This document shows, one piece after another, positions 8,149 to 17,161 of a stretch of DNA of 64,000 nt. The first letter of the stretch is position 1. Each line of letters starts with the position of its first letter. The stretch lies in NCBI GenBank assembly GCA_021818905.1, contig JAKASS010000003.1, positions 1 to 64,000 of the forward strand, given 5' to 3'. The position numbers and the translations under genes are program-made. The DNA comes from Nanobdellota archaeon (lineage in GTDB: Archaea; Nanobdellota; Nanobdellia; Parvarchaeales; Parvarchaeaceae). The notes under the pieces were generated by a model. That model made no database searches, had not been told where the DNA came from, and saw nothing but the letters and a program-made list of their open reading frames with translations.

Positions 8149-9354
8149 TTAAGAAGTCGGCTTAATCTCTAGGTATTGAGGTATGACAAGACCTGTGGAT
8201 GATATAGATATCGTTCCGGTATAATTGCCGTCTGACATAGCTCCAGCAAGCGAACTATTCGAAAGTATGATTATGTTTTCTCCCGTGACTAGGTTTGCCG
8301 AACTAATCTGATAAATACGGCCAGAAGGATAGAATCCTAAAGAAACGTCTCCAGGTTCCATTATGCTATCTACGTAAAATGTCATTACGTATTCTCCAGA
8401 ACTCGTCTTTACCGAATAAGGAATGGTAACGCTGTTTGGGGTTATCTCTGGCATCTCGTACGTCAAACCAGTATTCGCTATTTCGTAAGTGCTATCTTTG
8501 CTTACAACGAAGCCTAGATTAAATGTGGCCGGTAGGATAGCCGATGTCCCGGTCCCTATCGCTTTGTCTACTACGTATGATGGCAGCATAACGGTCATTG
8601 GTGTATCACTTGCATTCGTAAGCTCTGCCAAATCGTATCCGTTAGCTGAAACTGTGAGGTTTCCGTATCCTATTGGGGTGTATGTCAAGTAATAGTTGCC
8701 TAGGCCGCTTAAAGTCAAAGCCGTTACGGTAGCATAATGTGAATCGTTATTGCCAGCCATCTGTGTTACAGCAACCGCTGAGAAGCTTATGGCCTGGGTA
8801 AATGCAAGTCCATTCAAATCGTTATATATCGATAACGTGTTCCTGCCATTTACTGCTTGTGGTAATTTGATTAGTATCTGCTCATTGCCTGCCGGTAAAG
8901 TATTATAAAAAGAGTTTCCGTTTAATGATACGCTAAGTTTTGGCGTGCCCGATACCGATGTGATGTTTATCGCTAAAAAGTAGGCATCCGCAGACAATCC
9001 ATTGAATTGTATGTTGTAAGAAGAAGAACCGAATATCGATGAGGTAAGAGTAAACGTTGTCGCGCCGCCGACTGTCGAATTATACTCGTCGTATGAAGCA
9101 CTAAACGTCCCTACGGAGTATGTAGTATTAACTGTAGAAGGATTCCCACCTATGTAGCTCGTCAATGCGTAGTAATACGAACCTGGTTGAGTCGCCAAGG
9201 TCGCGTTTGTGCTACTATGACTATTGCTAAAGTTGCCGAATACCAGGCTGTACGCTACTGGCTGTGGTATAGTTATAAGATAAATTACTATGGCCCCTAT
9301 CAAAAATATTATTAGTATCACAGCTGCGGGTATCCTCTCTCGTCCTTCGCCCAT
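8149..9354 (-). CDS. membrane-anchored surface protein, first gene of the operon
   Basis: A 401-residue protein with a charged start (MGEGRERI), one hydrophobic helix at about 8-29 and a long beta-rich, Ser/Thr/Tyr/Asn-rich ectodomain. No catalytic motif is visible. It has a clear promoter of its own: a TATA box on the minus strand at 9373-9385, about 20-30 nt before the ATG, consistent with a leaderless mRNA starting the series of five surface genes down to 1939. Function unknown; large cell-surface proteins with a single anchor are typical of small-genome archaea. Confidence 0.7.
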   Translation of the reverse strand: MGEGRERIPAAVILIIFLIGAIVIYLITIPQPVAYSLVFGNFSNSHSSTNATLATQPGSYYYALTSYIGGNPSTVNTTYSVGTFSASYDEYNSTVGGATTFTLTSSIFGSSSYNIQFNGLSADAYFLAINITSVSGTPKLSVSLNGNSFYNTLPAGNEQILIKLPQAVNGRNTLSIYNDLNGLAFTQAISFSAVAVTQMAGNNDSHYATVTALTLSGLGNYYLTYTPIGYGNLTVSANGYDLAELTNASDTPMTVMLPSYVVDKAIGTGTSAILPATFNLGFVVSKDSTYEIANTGLTYEMPEITPNSVTIPYSVKTSSGEYVMTFYVDSIMEPGDVSLGFYPSGRIYQISSANLVTGENIIILSNSSLAGAMSDGNYTGTISISSTGLVIPQYLEIKPTS

Positions 9355-9372
9355 GTTATCTTTACTACCCGC

Positions 9373-9385
9373 TAATATATAAATC
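9373..9385 (-). promoter_or_regulatory. TATA box of the surface-protein operon
   Basis: Read on the minus strand, TTTATATATTAGC lies about 20-30 nt upstream of the ATG at 9354. That distance would put the transcription start at or next to the start codon, the usual archaeal leaderless arrangement. Confidence 0.55.
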
Positions 9386-9443
9386 TTTTCGGATTATTTT
9401 AGCACTAACGCCACTTAGTGAAGAAAACTGCGTGCTTTTATGG

Positions 9444-9716
9444 TCAAGACGTAAAATACGACCTAAAATCCTCCGGCATGGCGAAAAAACCCATTTTTAT
9501 CCCCGCATCGACATACGACCAGCTTATGACTATCGCCTCGAACGCCCTTATAGAATCGCCTTTGCCGTGGAAATAGTCCGAATCGTTGTAATAGTTCTTG
9601 GCCATATCTAGGAATTGTCTTTCTTCTTTTGTTTCCCTTATTATCCTAAGCGATGCAAAGACCTTGTCCATCTTGGATTTTTCTAGAACAAATCGTTTTG
9701 TTAATTCATTATCCAT
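9444..9716 (-). CDS. DUF357 family protein
   Basis: A 90-residue soluble helical protein. The segment YYNDSDYFHGKGDSIRAFE followed by WSYVDAGIKMGFF is the conserved core of the archaeal DUF357 family, whose biochemical role is unknown. Its start overlaps the end of fen1 by eight bases, so it is translationally coupled to it. The run polB-map-fen1-DUF357 on one strand suggests a link to replication or repair, but that is guilt by association only. Confidence 0.8.
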   Translation of the reverse strand: MDNELTKRFVLEKSKMDKVFASLRIIRETKEERQFLDMAKNYYNDSDYFHGKGDSIRAFEAIVISWSYVDAGIKMGFFAMPEDFRSYFTS

Positions 9717-10707
9717 AGTTGAACAGCGATCCTTCCTGCTTTTTTGCTTTGTCTAGATATGACCTTATCCTGTCTTCTTCAAATGAATGCTTGTTGCAAA
9801 GAAAATCTATCAGTTTTTCAGTCTGCAAAGACGTCGCAACTGGTGCTTCCGAAATTTCCTTTACGTTCGGGTGCATAAAATATTCAAATACTTCTTTTAT
9901 ATCATAGCTCGAACCAAAATCATATGTTTTCATCATGTCCTGTATGTTTTCTTTCTTTACTATCGCGAGCGCTTTTTTTGGGCCGATTCCCTTAACGCCA
10001 TCATTATAATCTGTTCCTACAAAAAGAGCTATCATTATTAGCTGCTCCCTGCTCAGCCCTAAAGATTCGCTGTATGACTTGTTGTCTATTATTTCTGGCG
10101 ATACGTTTGCTGTTATACCTTTATTCTTTAGCTTCTTCTTGTTCGATACGTTGAGATTTCTTATTAATTTGTTGGCGCCAAAAAGCAGCGTATCATAATC
10201 CTGAGAAGCCACGCCATAAACAAGTCCCTTAGAATTTATTTGCGCTGCCTGCGCTTCGCCTTCTGCTGGAGCTTGGATCACAGGTATTCCCATCAAACCG
10301 AGAAGTTCTTTTGAAGATGAAATTATATAATCGTCTATCTTTACCGCGCGTCTCATGTACATTGCTCTCTCCTCTTCAGTCTTTGCCTGCTCCGCAAGGT
10401 TTCTTGCTTCTTCTCTCACTCTCGCTCTTTCTAGGTTTGTCGCCTTCTTGAATTTCGGCGCCTGACCGTCGAATACGAACGATGGCTTTATGTCATTTAT
10501 CAAAAGATTCATCGACCTGTAGAAAAGACCGTTCAGATGCGTCGTGATGTTCCCTTCTTTATCTGTCAGATATGAACCGTCCGCTAATCTTATCGTTGTA
10601 AGAAATTGATATATCCAATTGAAAGCGTCTACTGCGATTGACTTGCCAGCTAAGTCCTTAAGCTCTATTTCTCTGCCGTGGACAATGTCTTTTAATTTTA
10701 CTCCCAT
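9709..10707 (-). CDS. fen: flap endonuclease 1 (FEN-1)
   Basis: A 332-residue structure-specific nuclease that removes 5' flaps during Okazaki-fragment maturation and repair. The N-region (AVDAFNWIYQFL, SFVFDGQAPKFKK) and the I-region (IPVIQAPAEGEAQAA, ASQDYDTLLFG, FVGTDYNDGVKGIGPKKAL) carry the metal-binding acidic residues and the helix-hairpin-helix. The C-terminus KKQEGSLFNYG is a weak version of the PCNA-interacting box (Q followed by aromatic residues), without the usual hydrophobic residue at the fourth position. It starts one base after map ends. Confidence 0.95.
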   Translation of the reverse strand: MGVKLKDIVHGREIELKDLAGKSIAVDAFNWIYQFLTTIRLADGSYLTDKEGNITTHLNGLFYRSMNLLINDIKPSFVFDGQAPKFKKATNLERARVREEARNLAEQAKTEEERAMYMRRAVKIDDYIISSSKELLGLMGIPVIQAPAEGEAQAAQINSKGLVYGVASQDYDTLLFGANKLIRNLNVSNKKKLKNKGITANVSPEIIDNKSYSESLGLSREQLIMIALFVGTDYNDGVKGIGPKKALAIVKKENIQDMMKTYDFGSSYDIKEVFEYFMHPNVKEISEAPVATSLQTEKLIDFLCNKHSFEEDRIRSYLDKAKKQEGSLFNYG

Positions 10708-10708
10708 A

Positions 10709-11599
10709 TCACATTGTAGTCACTATAACTTCTCCAGAATCAAACAGGAGGGTGTGTTCAAATTGCGCCACTAATCCATTGTCCCTTTCTTTCAGCACGT
10801 TAAATTCATACAGCGCGCCTGAGTTTACCATGCCCTTCAATTCTAGGTCTGCAAATTTGCCGAACTTTTCAAGTATCCAGCGCTTCGCGAATGGAAGACC
10901 ATGATATTCTTTTGATATAAAATCCAAGATCTCCCGGCCAAGTTTGGCCCTCGGCGATTTCAGGTTATTAAGCATCAGTATCTGTACTTCTGAACTGTCT
11001 ACTACGTAACCTCCCCCGGTGGTTGCAAAAGGTTCTATAGCTATGACTCCTTCTTTTCTTAAGGTCTTTTTAGATCCTGTAGCACAGTTCGGTATAAAAT
11101 CTCCTTCGTGTATCTCATAACGCTTTATCCCATGCCCGCCTAGGTTTACTATCGGTGAAAAACCTCGCGACCTTATTGTTTCTTCTATGGCATGACTTAT
11201 ATCGTCTATTTTCCCTACTGGTTTCGCGACCTTTATAGCCTCTGCTAGGGCGGCATGAGCAGCTTTGACTAGGTCATTGTTATTCTGACCGACTACGACT
11301 GTTGCGGCGGTATCAGAAACGAATCCGTCTATGCTTGCGCCGACATCTATTTTTAGAATGTCGCCTTCTTTAAGAACGATTTCATCGTTAAATTTCGGCG
11401 TGTAATGTGCAGCTATCTGGTTGATCGAAAGGTTCGGAGGGAAAGCGGGCTTTACGTTTAATTCGGCCATTTTTTTTTCTATTTCTCTTGCTAACCTAAG
11501 GAGAGATTCGCCCGGTTTGACCAATGAGACTGCGTATTCTCTTATTGTCTTTCCCGCCTTTCCTGCTAGGATCCACTTCTCCCTTTCTTGTGCTTCCAT
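10709..11599 (-). CDS. map: methionine aminopeptidase, type II
   Basis: A 296-residue dinuclear metalloenzyme that removes initiator methionine. The metal ligands are visible in LKIDVGASIDGFVSDTAATV (two Asp), GGHGIKRYEIHEG (His), VIAIEPFATTG (Glu) and the last Glu in LVAQFEHTLLF; the insertion between the last two marks the type II enzyme of archaea and eukaryotes. It lies between polB (37-base gap) and fen1 (one base). Confidence 0.95.
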   Translation of the reverse strand: MEAQEREKWILAGKAGKTIREYAVSLVKPGESLLRLAREIEKKMAELNVKPAFPPNLSINQIAAHYTPKFNDEIVLKEGDILKIDVGASIDGFVSDTAATVVVGQNNNDLVKAAHAALAEAIKVAKPVGKIDDISHAIEETIRSRGFSPIVNLGGHGIKRYEIHEGDFIPNCATGSKKTLRKEGVIAIEPFATTGGGYVVDSSEVQILMLNNLKSPRAKLGREILDFISKEYHGLPFAKRWILEKFGKFADLELKGMVNSGALYEFNVLKERDNGLVAQFEHTLLFDSGEVIVTTM

Positions 11600-11636
11600 A
11601 TTACATAGTGTAGTAACCAGAATTAAAAATTATCTA

Positions 11637-13955
11637 TTAGAAATTCGACAGCGACTCGTTCTTCCTTCCGACTATATCGTCTTCAGAATAACCCAATACG
11701 CTTAGTATCTGCATCACAGATGGAACCAGCTGCTGGTTGATGTAATAGTCTGGATCATACTTTATCTTATTTTTCTTGGCAATGTCAAAGAGAACCGAAC
11801 GGCTCGACACGTTTTCTCCTGGCCGTCCTTTTGATATTATGTATTTTATGGTATCTCCGCTAGCAAATTCTATTCCGCTTTTAGATGCAGCTGAGATATG
11901 CCTGTTCGTCTGTTTGTAAGAGGATATATCCTTATGGAGCCGTGTGAATATCGTCAGTTTTTCCAGCGGAGTTTCGCCGCCTTTTATTTCCTTTATTATT
12001 TGCCTGACGTACTCTACCGCACCTTCTTTGTCATCATTTACCAAAATCCTCTTCAATATCTCTTTTTGTGTCTCTTTGGCTATTACGGCCCAATCACGCC
12101 TGACAGACTGAAAACCCTTTATCATTAAGTTGCCCTTCTCATCCGACATTGCATATTTCTTCTTCGCGCCTTTTTCACCTGCTTTTGAACTTACGAAAAG
12201 CGCGTGGCTGTATATACCTTGAAGCTCTAGCTCCATCGGATAAGGCAGGGTCTTATTTATTCCAGCTACGAAATCGTTTATGAAAGCTTTCATCCCGTTC
12301 TTGTGCATAAATGCGCTATCTGTGTCAGCGTATATTACATCGGCTCCGTCTTTTTCTGCTTCGCTTATTACTTTGTGCACGTATTCTCGGCCCAAAGCCG
12401 TGACTTCTCCTGCACATTCAAAACAGTACCATCTTGCATTGTAATATCCGAGATAGCCATAAAATCCATTAGCAATCAGTTTCAATACCATAACTCTCGC
12501 ATTAAGCTGTTGATTCTCCTTGTCGGCTTTCAACTTCTGCTTGGCGTCTACCCTAAGCCGTATAACTTCGTCGACAGTAGATGGTATGAATCCGAGTCTT
12601 TCTTCCTTTGACTTAAAAAGCATCTTTCCATTTTCGAAGTGTATAGTAGACGGACATATGTTATGCGATACTATTATGCTGGGATAAAGACTTCTAAAAT
12701 CCACGACTGCAACGTCCTTGTATAGGCCTGGCTTTGGCTGAAAGACAAATGCTCCCACATTTATTCTCCTTATTCTTTCGTTGACTTCAAATTCGGAGGG
12801 TTTATTCGGTATAACTTCTCCTAGTTCGATAGCTTTTTTCATTATAAAGTGCTCGACAACCGCGCCAGTAGTCATTCTAGAGATGTCGGATATCGTTTGA
12901 CCGACTAGTTTATTCAATTCGCCGAAAAGATTGTACATCCTCTCGTATAGCCTGAAAGTTATGTAAGAATCTTTTATACAGTAAGTACATAGAGCGCCGG
13001 CGGTTTCCCGATTTGAGAATACGCTATCTATTTTAGCCCAGTCAAACTCTCCTTTTTTCTCGCCAAGAGTCTCAGCAGCGACTTCCTTCAGACTCAAAAC
13101 TTCTGTCTTAAGATTATAGATCGCGTATATGTTGCGTATGAAATTGAGTATGTCTATGTGAACGCTGCCATTTATTTCTGAGACTTTCCTCTTTTCTCCT
13201 TTTATCTTTATTTCGAACCCGCTAAAAAGCGGCTTTATGCCAAGAACGTCGGCTCGCTGTTTTATGTATGGCAGGTCAAAGGTGTCCGAATTATAACCGA
13301 TTAAAGTATTGAAGCCGTTTTCGGACACGAACTTTGCAAATCTTAGGATGACTTCTTTTTCGTCCTCTACTTTTTCTATGCCCTCTCCTTCCGCATCTAG
13401 CCAAGTAAAACATTTGTTTACGTTATAATTTGAAAGTGATATGGCCAAAATAGGGTCGGCCTTTGCATCTGGAAAGGCCCTTTTGGAATAAGTCTCTATA
13501 TCAAATGCTATCGCTTTCAATGGAGGATTGCCGATTTCTACGCCCATTATTTTCTTTATCCTGTCGCCGTCAACGTTCACCTTTACCCTCGAAGAAGTGC
13601 CTATTCCCTTGTCTAGAAGATATCTCTTATAAAATGGAATGTCCGCATCGTATATCTTTACGTTTAACTGCCTAAGCTTTGGCACATCCTCCGGTAATTT
13701 TGTGAAGATCTTTGATACTATTATTTTGTCTCCAAGCCTTAGTTTTTCCGTCTGCTCTATCCTTCCTATAAAAGACATGCCTGCGGTCATCTGCTCTACG
13801 CGTTCTTTGCTAGCTCCTATGTAGCAGTATGGCTCAAAAGAATCGTCGTATAATATTTTCCTCTCGCCTTTCTCGACGATCCCGAACAGTCTAACTACCG
13901 GTTTCCCATCTATAACTATGTAATCGGCGTCTATTGGAAACATCTCTAATTCCAC
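11637..13955 (-). CDS. polB: family-B DNA polymerase (PolB)
   Basis: A 772-residue replicative polymerase without an intein. The 3'-5' exonuclease motif I is AFDIETYS (D152, E154), exonuclease motif II follows at YNSDTFDLPY. Polymerase motif A is DFRSLYPSII (D419), motif B is KLIANGFYGYLGY near 492-504, and motif C is YADTDS (D544, D546). Length and order are normal for archaeal PolB. The C-terminal thumb is complete. It heads the minus-strand polB-map-fen1-DUF357 group. A 22-bp IS end lies about 70 bases upstream, between it and glmS. Confidence 0.95.
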   Translation of the reverse strand: MELEMFPIDADYIVIDGKPVVRLFGIVEKGERKILYDDSFEPYCYIGASKERVEQMTAGMSFIGRIEQTEKLRLGDKIIVSKIFTKLPEDVPKLRQLNVKIYDADIPFYKRYLLDKGIGTSSRVKVNVDGDRIKKIMGVEIGNPPLKAIAFDIETYSKRAFPDAKADPILAISLSNYNVNKCFTWLDAEGEGIEKVEDEKEVILRFAKFVSENGFNTLIGYNSDTFDLPYIKQRADVLGIKPLFSGFEIKIKGEKRKVSEINGSVHIDILNFIRNIYAIYNLKTEVLSLKEVAAETLGEKKGEFDWAKIDSVFSNRETAGALCTYCIKDSYITFRLYERMYNLFGELNKLVGQTISDISRMTTGAVVEHFIMKKAIELGEVIPNKPSEFEVNERIRRINVGAFVFQPKPGLYKDVAVVDFRSLYPSIIVSHNICPSTIHFENGKMLFKSKEERLGFIPSTVDEVIRLRVDAKQKLKADKENQQLNARVMVLKLIANGFYGYLGYYNARWYCFECAGEVTALGREYVHKVISEAEKDGADVIYADTDSAFMHKNGMKAFINDFVAGINKTLPYPMELELQGIYSHALFVSSKAGEKGAKKKYAMSDEKGNLMIKGFQSVRRDWAVIAKETQKEILKRILVNDDKEGAVEYVRQIIKEIKGGETPLEKLTIFTRLHKDISSYKQTNRHISAASKSGIEFASGDTIKYIISKGRPGENVSSRSVLFDIAKKNKIKYDPDYYINQQLVPSVMQILSVLGYSEDDIVGRKNESLSNF

Positions 13956-14025
13956 AAGTTATTAAGAACTGGCTTCAAAATATAACCTTAAATTTTTATT
14001 TGGTAGTATCTAAAAATAAACTAAG

Positions 14026-14047
14026 ATGCTAGTTATGCACAGGCGTA
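14026..14047 (+). repeat. solo right terminal repeat of the IS5-type element
   Basis: Twenty-two bases identical to the right end of IS copy 1 (105-126), including TATGCACAGGCGTA, between the start of polB and the end of glmS. No transposase sequence accompanies it, so it is a relic of a deleted element or a target scar. Confidence 0.75.
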
Positions 14048-14057
14048 CGGTATATCT

Positions 14058-15812
14058 TTATAATACCGTTACGGTTTTGGCTAAATTGCGTGGATGATCA
14101 ATGTCTAAACCTTTTAGCATAGCAGTTTTATAGGCTAAGAGTTGTAAAATAATGGCGTGCATAACAAACGTAAATGCCCCTCCATTTTGTGTCCTTATGA
14201 ACATGTCGAAAACGTTTTCATTTTTATCCGAAATGCCTATTATGTTCCCGCCCCTCGCCTTAACTTCCTGTAGGTTATAGAGCATATCGTTTCTTGTGAC
14301 TTCAGATACAACAGCTGCAGCATATACCTTATCCGATATTAATGCCAAAGGTCCATGTTTGAAAGTCGCTGCGTCTATGGCTTCTGCATGTATGTAAGAT
14401 ACTTCCTTAAGTTTAAGCGCCCCTTCCAATGCTGTTATATAGTTTGCGTCTCTCCCTAGGAAGAAAACATTTTCTAATCCCTTTATCTTCTCTGCGACTT
14501 TGTCTATTGCCGATAAGACCGAAGGAACCAGAAGATTATACATGTTAATGTTCATCAGTTTCAAATCGCGTATCGCTTCTTCTCCCCTGCCTGCCGCGAA
14601 CATGCCGATAAAAGTTAAATATACCCCCGATAATGTGAAAGATTTTGTGGAAGCTACGGCTTTCTCAAGCCCTGCGCCGATTGGTATTAACACGTCTACG
14701 TCCTTGGCTAGAGTAGAGCCTTCAGAGTTTATTACGCCAATTTTTTGGTTCTTGTATATCAATGGAAGAACGTTTATTATGTCGGCCGTTTCGCCGCTCT
14801 GCGATATTAGTATGAAAACGTCTTCAGCGGATATTACTTTCCTGTACGTGATAAGATCCTGTCCTTGGACAGCTACTGCGTTTATTCCATTTTCTCTCAA
14901 GACTTTTGCTCCAAGCATGGCGGCATGATAAGAAGTGCCTGCCCCCATAAGATATACTTGTTTAGCGTGCTTTACAAGTTCGGCTGCCCTTACAACGTTC
15001 TTTAGGTCTGCGCTTTCTAGGTTTTTCATAAGGCCCGGTTGTTCCATTATTTCCTTGATCATAAAATGTTCATAGTCCCCTTTTTCTGCTTGTTGGTAAG
15101 AAAAGTTAACGGTCGAAACGTCGTGGTTGACGTCTCTGTTCATTAGGTTTGTTATAGTATAATTCTTCTTGCCCAATACTACCATGTCGCTGTCAGACAA
15201 GTAGACGACTTTATTCGTATGCCTTACAAACGATGGGACGTCGCTAGAAAGGAAATTGCCGTTTTTTGCGATTCCCAGAACAAGCGGAGAACCTTTCTTT
15301 ACTGCAATCAAGTCATCGGATTGTTTATCTAGAACGATGAACGAAGAAGAACCTTTTATCTTATTGAACGCGTCTTTCACGGCGGATTGTATGTCTGCGC
15401 CGTCGTTTAATTTTTCCTCTATAAGGTGCGATAAAACTTCTGTGTCTGTGTCGGATACGAATCTGTGCGCGCCTAAGGATTCCTTAAGCTCGGCCCAATT
15501 TTCTATTATGCCGTTATGTGCCACTGCTATCCTGTGCGTACAGTCGACCATCGGGTGCGCATTTTCAGCCTTTATGCCCCCATGTGTCGCCCATCTCGTG
15601 TGGAATATGGCTTTTGAAGAAGAGAAATCCTGTATTTTGTATTTGTTTATTACGTCATCTACCTTCCCTATATCTTTCTTTATTATTATGCCGACTTTAG
15701 AATCAATTGCACAGCCAAAGCTATCGTAACCCCTGTATTCCAAGTTACGTATCCCTTCCAAAAGATATGGGATTGCATCGTCTTGCCCATTATAGGCTAT
15801 AATTCCACACAT
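14058..15812 (-). CDS. glmS: glucosamine-6-phosphate synthase, isomerizing (GlmS)
   Basis: A 584-residue enzyme that makes glucosamine-6-phosphate from fructose-6-phosphate and glutamine, the entry to amino-sugar and surface-glycan synthesis. The N-terminal glutaminase starts with the nucleophile Cys2 (MCGIIAYNG) and has FHTRWATHG. Two SIS isomerase domains follow, with the sugar-phosphate loops LMGAGTSYHAAML and FILISQSGETADII, then KHGPLALI and the C-terminal DHPRNLAKTVTVL. Domain order and length are typical. Glycan demand fits the many surface proteins encoded here. Confidence 0.95.
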   Translation of the reverse strand: MCGIIAYNGQDDAIPYLLEGIRNLEYRGYDSFGCAIDSKVGIIIKKDIGKVDDVINKYKIQDFSSSKAIFHTRWATHGGIKAENAHPMVDCTHRIAVAHNGIIENWAELKESLGAHRFVSDTDTEVLSHLIEEKLNDGADIQSAVKDAFNKIKGSSSFIVLDKQSDDLIAVKKGSPLVLGIAKNGNFLSSDVPSFVRHTNKVVYLSDSDMVVLGKKNYTITNLMNRDVNHDVSTVNFSYQQAEKGDYEHFMIKEIMEQPGLMKNLESADLKNVVRAAELVKHAKQVYLMGAGTSYHAAMLGAKVLRENGINAVAVQGQDLITYRKVISAEDVFILISQSGETADIINVLPLIYKNQKIGVINSEGSTLAKDVDVLIPIGAGLEKAVASTKSFTLSGVYLTFIGMFAAGRGEEAIRDLKLMNINMYNLLVPSVLSAIDKVAEKIKGLENVFFLGRDANYITALEGALKLKEVSYIHAEAIDAATFKHGPLALISDKVYAAAVVSEVTRNDMLYNLQEVKARGGNIIGISDKNENVFDMFIRTQNGGAFTFVMHAIILQLLAYKTAMLKGLDIDHPRNLAKTVTVL

Positions 15813-15871
15813 AATCGATAAAACAAATATTACTAAGATTATAGCTAGTATTTAAGCCTATATCCAGAGTT

Positions 15872-16976
15872 TACGCTTGTGCATAAGTGCTTTATAGGAT
15901 CACTGCTTCTGCAAGGATATGGCGTCTAATATCGCTAAAAACAGGGTAGAAAGGAGTGGAGGCTGCCTTGACAAACGGAGTAAACCATATGACAAGGGAT
16001 CGTCGCCTCCAGAAATGTGAGGCAGTGATAGGTAATATAGTCGACTGGAAGCAAAATGAGCGCCCTGCGCTGCTTTCAATGGACGAAGACGAGTCCGGGA
16101 GGCCTTTCCTTTATTCGGACGAGCTTATCACAAAGATAAGCTTCTTGAGGTCCATGTTCTGCGACAAGCTTATCCCCACCGAAGCTTTGACGAGGAGGCT
16201 TTACGGCAGCTCTCCAGACCATACCACGATAAGCAGGAGGCTTTACCGCCTTGATGTGAAATGGATCATCGACAAGAAACGCAGGAAAGGAAGGCTCTTG
16301 GCGATAGACGCCACAGGGATGTCCATCTGCCGTACGGGAAGCTACAGGCATTCAAAATACGGGGGAACGCCTAGATTCTGCAAACTACATGCTTTGATCG
16401 ACCCCGATACCAAAGAGATCGTGGACTTAAGGGTCACCACAGACCGCTGTCATGACAATAGGAAGTTCCGTCCCATAGTCAGGGAAGCCGCGAAAAGAGG
16501 GGACACCGTCTACGCCGACGGAGCTTATGATTCAAAGGAGAACTTTGACTATCTCGCAAGGAACGGCATCAGAAGCGGCATAAAGATAAGGAGGAACTTC
16601 TCCACCAAGGCTGGAGGGAGCTACGCCAGGCAGAAAGCCGTGATGGAGCAGTTCGGGATATCGACTGTGCGTCTTAAGGGAAGGCTCCATTTCCTGCCTA
16701 CCGAAGGGGTCGTCTTCGACAAGATAGGATACTACCAGCAAAAATGGAAGGAAAAGGTGGGATATGGAAAAAGATGGCTGGTCGAGTCCTTCTTCTCCGC
16801 CTTCAAACGCCGCTTTGGAGAGCACGTATGCTCCCGGAGATGGAGGTCTGTGCAGAACGAGCTCAAGCTGAAGGCGATGCCTTACAATAAGCTTCTCGAA
16901 ACGTAAGCCGATACGAGAAAGATGAAAGACCGCTAGCTGTGGCTATCGCCTTCTAGGCTAGTCATGCACAGGCGTA
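15872..16976 (+). mobile_element. IS5-type insertion sequence, complete copy
   Basis: The left end is TACGCTTGTGCATAAG at 15872 and the right end TATGCACAGGCGTA ends at 16976: imperfect inverted repeats around one intact-looking transposase gene, 1105 bp in all. The flanks share TT (15870-71 and 16977-78), possibly a 2-bp target duplication but too short to prove it. The right end abuts a truncated IS6-type fragment, so the element probably landed in or next to that older insertion. Relics of the same family are at 1-126, 14026, 46058, 54748 and 58800. Confidence 0.9.
15956..16906 (+). CDS. IS5-type DDE transposase
   Basis: A 316-residue transposase if read from GTG at 15956; an ATG at 15989 (MTRDRRLQ) is an equally good start. 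The catalytic residues are D118 (LLAIDATGMS), D188 (VYADGAYDS) and E277 (WLVESFFSAFKRRFGE). No frameshift or internal stop is seen, so the copy may be functional. The preceding 80 bases between the left repeat and the start codon are strongly conserved in the relics at 46058 and 58800, suggesting a needed terminal binding region or promoter. Confidence 0.92.
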   Translation: MEAALTNGVNHMTRDRRLQKCEAVIGNIVDWKQNERPALLSMDEDESGRPFLYSDELITKISFLRSMFCDKLIPTEALTRRLYGSSPDHTTISRRLYRLDVKWIIDKKRRKGRLLAIDATGMSICRTGSYRHSKYGGTPRFCKLHALIDPDTKEIVDLRVTTDRCHDNRKFRPIVREAAKRGDTVYADGAYDSKENFDYLARNGIRSGIKIRRNFSTKAGGSYARQKAVMEQFGISTVRLKGRLHFLPTEGVVFDKIGYYQQKWKEKVGYGKRWLVESFFSAFKRRFGEHVCSRRWRSVQNELKLKAMPYNKLLET

Positions 16977-16978
16977 TT

Positions 16979-17107
16979 GTCTTTCTAAAACCATTTAAAT
17001 CCACACTGCTGCTTTTACAATAATTACATCGGTTTTCCATTTTCACCTTAAATAAAGATGGCAGCCGGTGTAATTAAGATTCACCAACCGTATTTGGTAA
17101 CAGTGCC
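16979..17107 (-). mobile_element. truncated IS6-type element, left end
   Basis: On the minus strand this matches the left end of the IS6-type element at about 4762-4890: the GGCACTGTTACCAAATACGG terminus, the leader, and the first dozen codons of the zinc-ribbon transposase with few differences. It is cut off exactly where the IS5-type element ends, so the rest was lost with or before that insertion. Confidence 0.88.
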
Positions 17108-17130
17108 CAACGCCCGTGGATAGCAAACGT

Positions 17131-17140
17131 TTTTATAATA
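17131..17140 (+). promoter_or_regulatory. TATA box of the wHTH/ThpR operon
   Basis: TTTTATAATA lies 22 nt before the ATG at 17162, a spacing for a leaderless transcript. It is just outside the IS6-type fragment. Confidence 0.5.
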
Positions 17141-17161
17141 ATGTATGCCTAATATACGTTT

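Noticed and set aside
15870-16978. Target-site duplication of the complete IS5-type element
   Set aside because: Only TT/TT matches at the borders; two bases are too few to claim a duplication.
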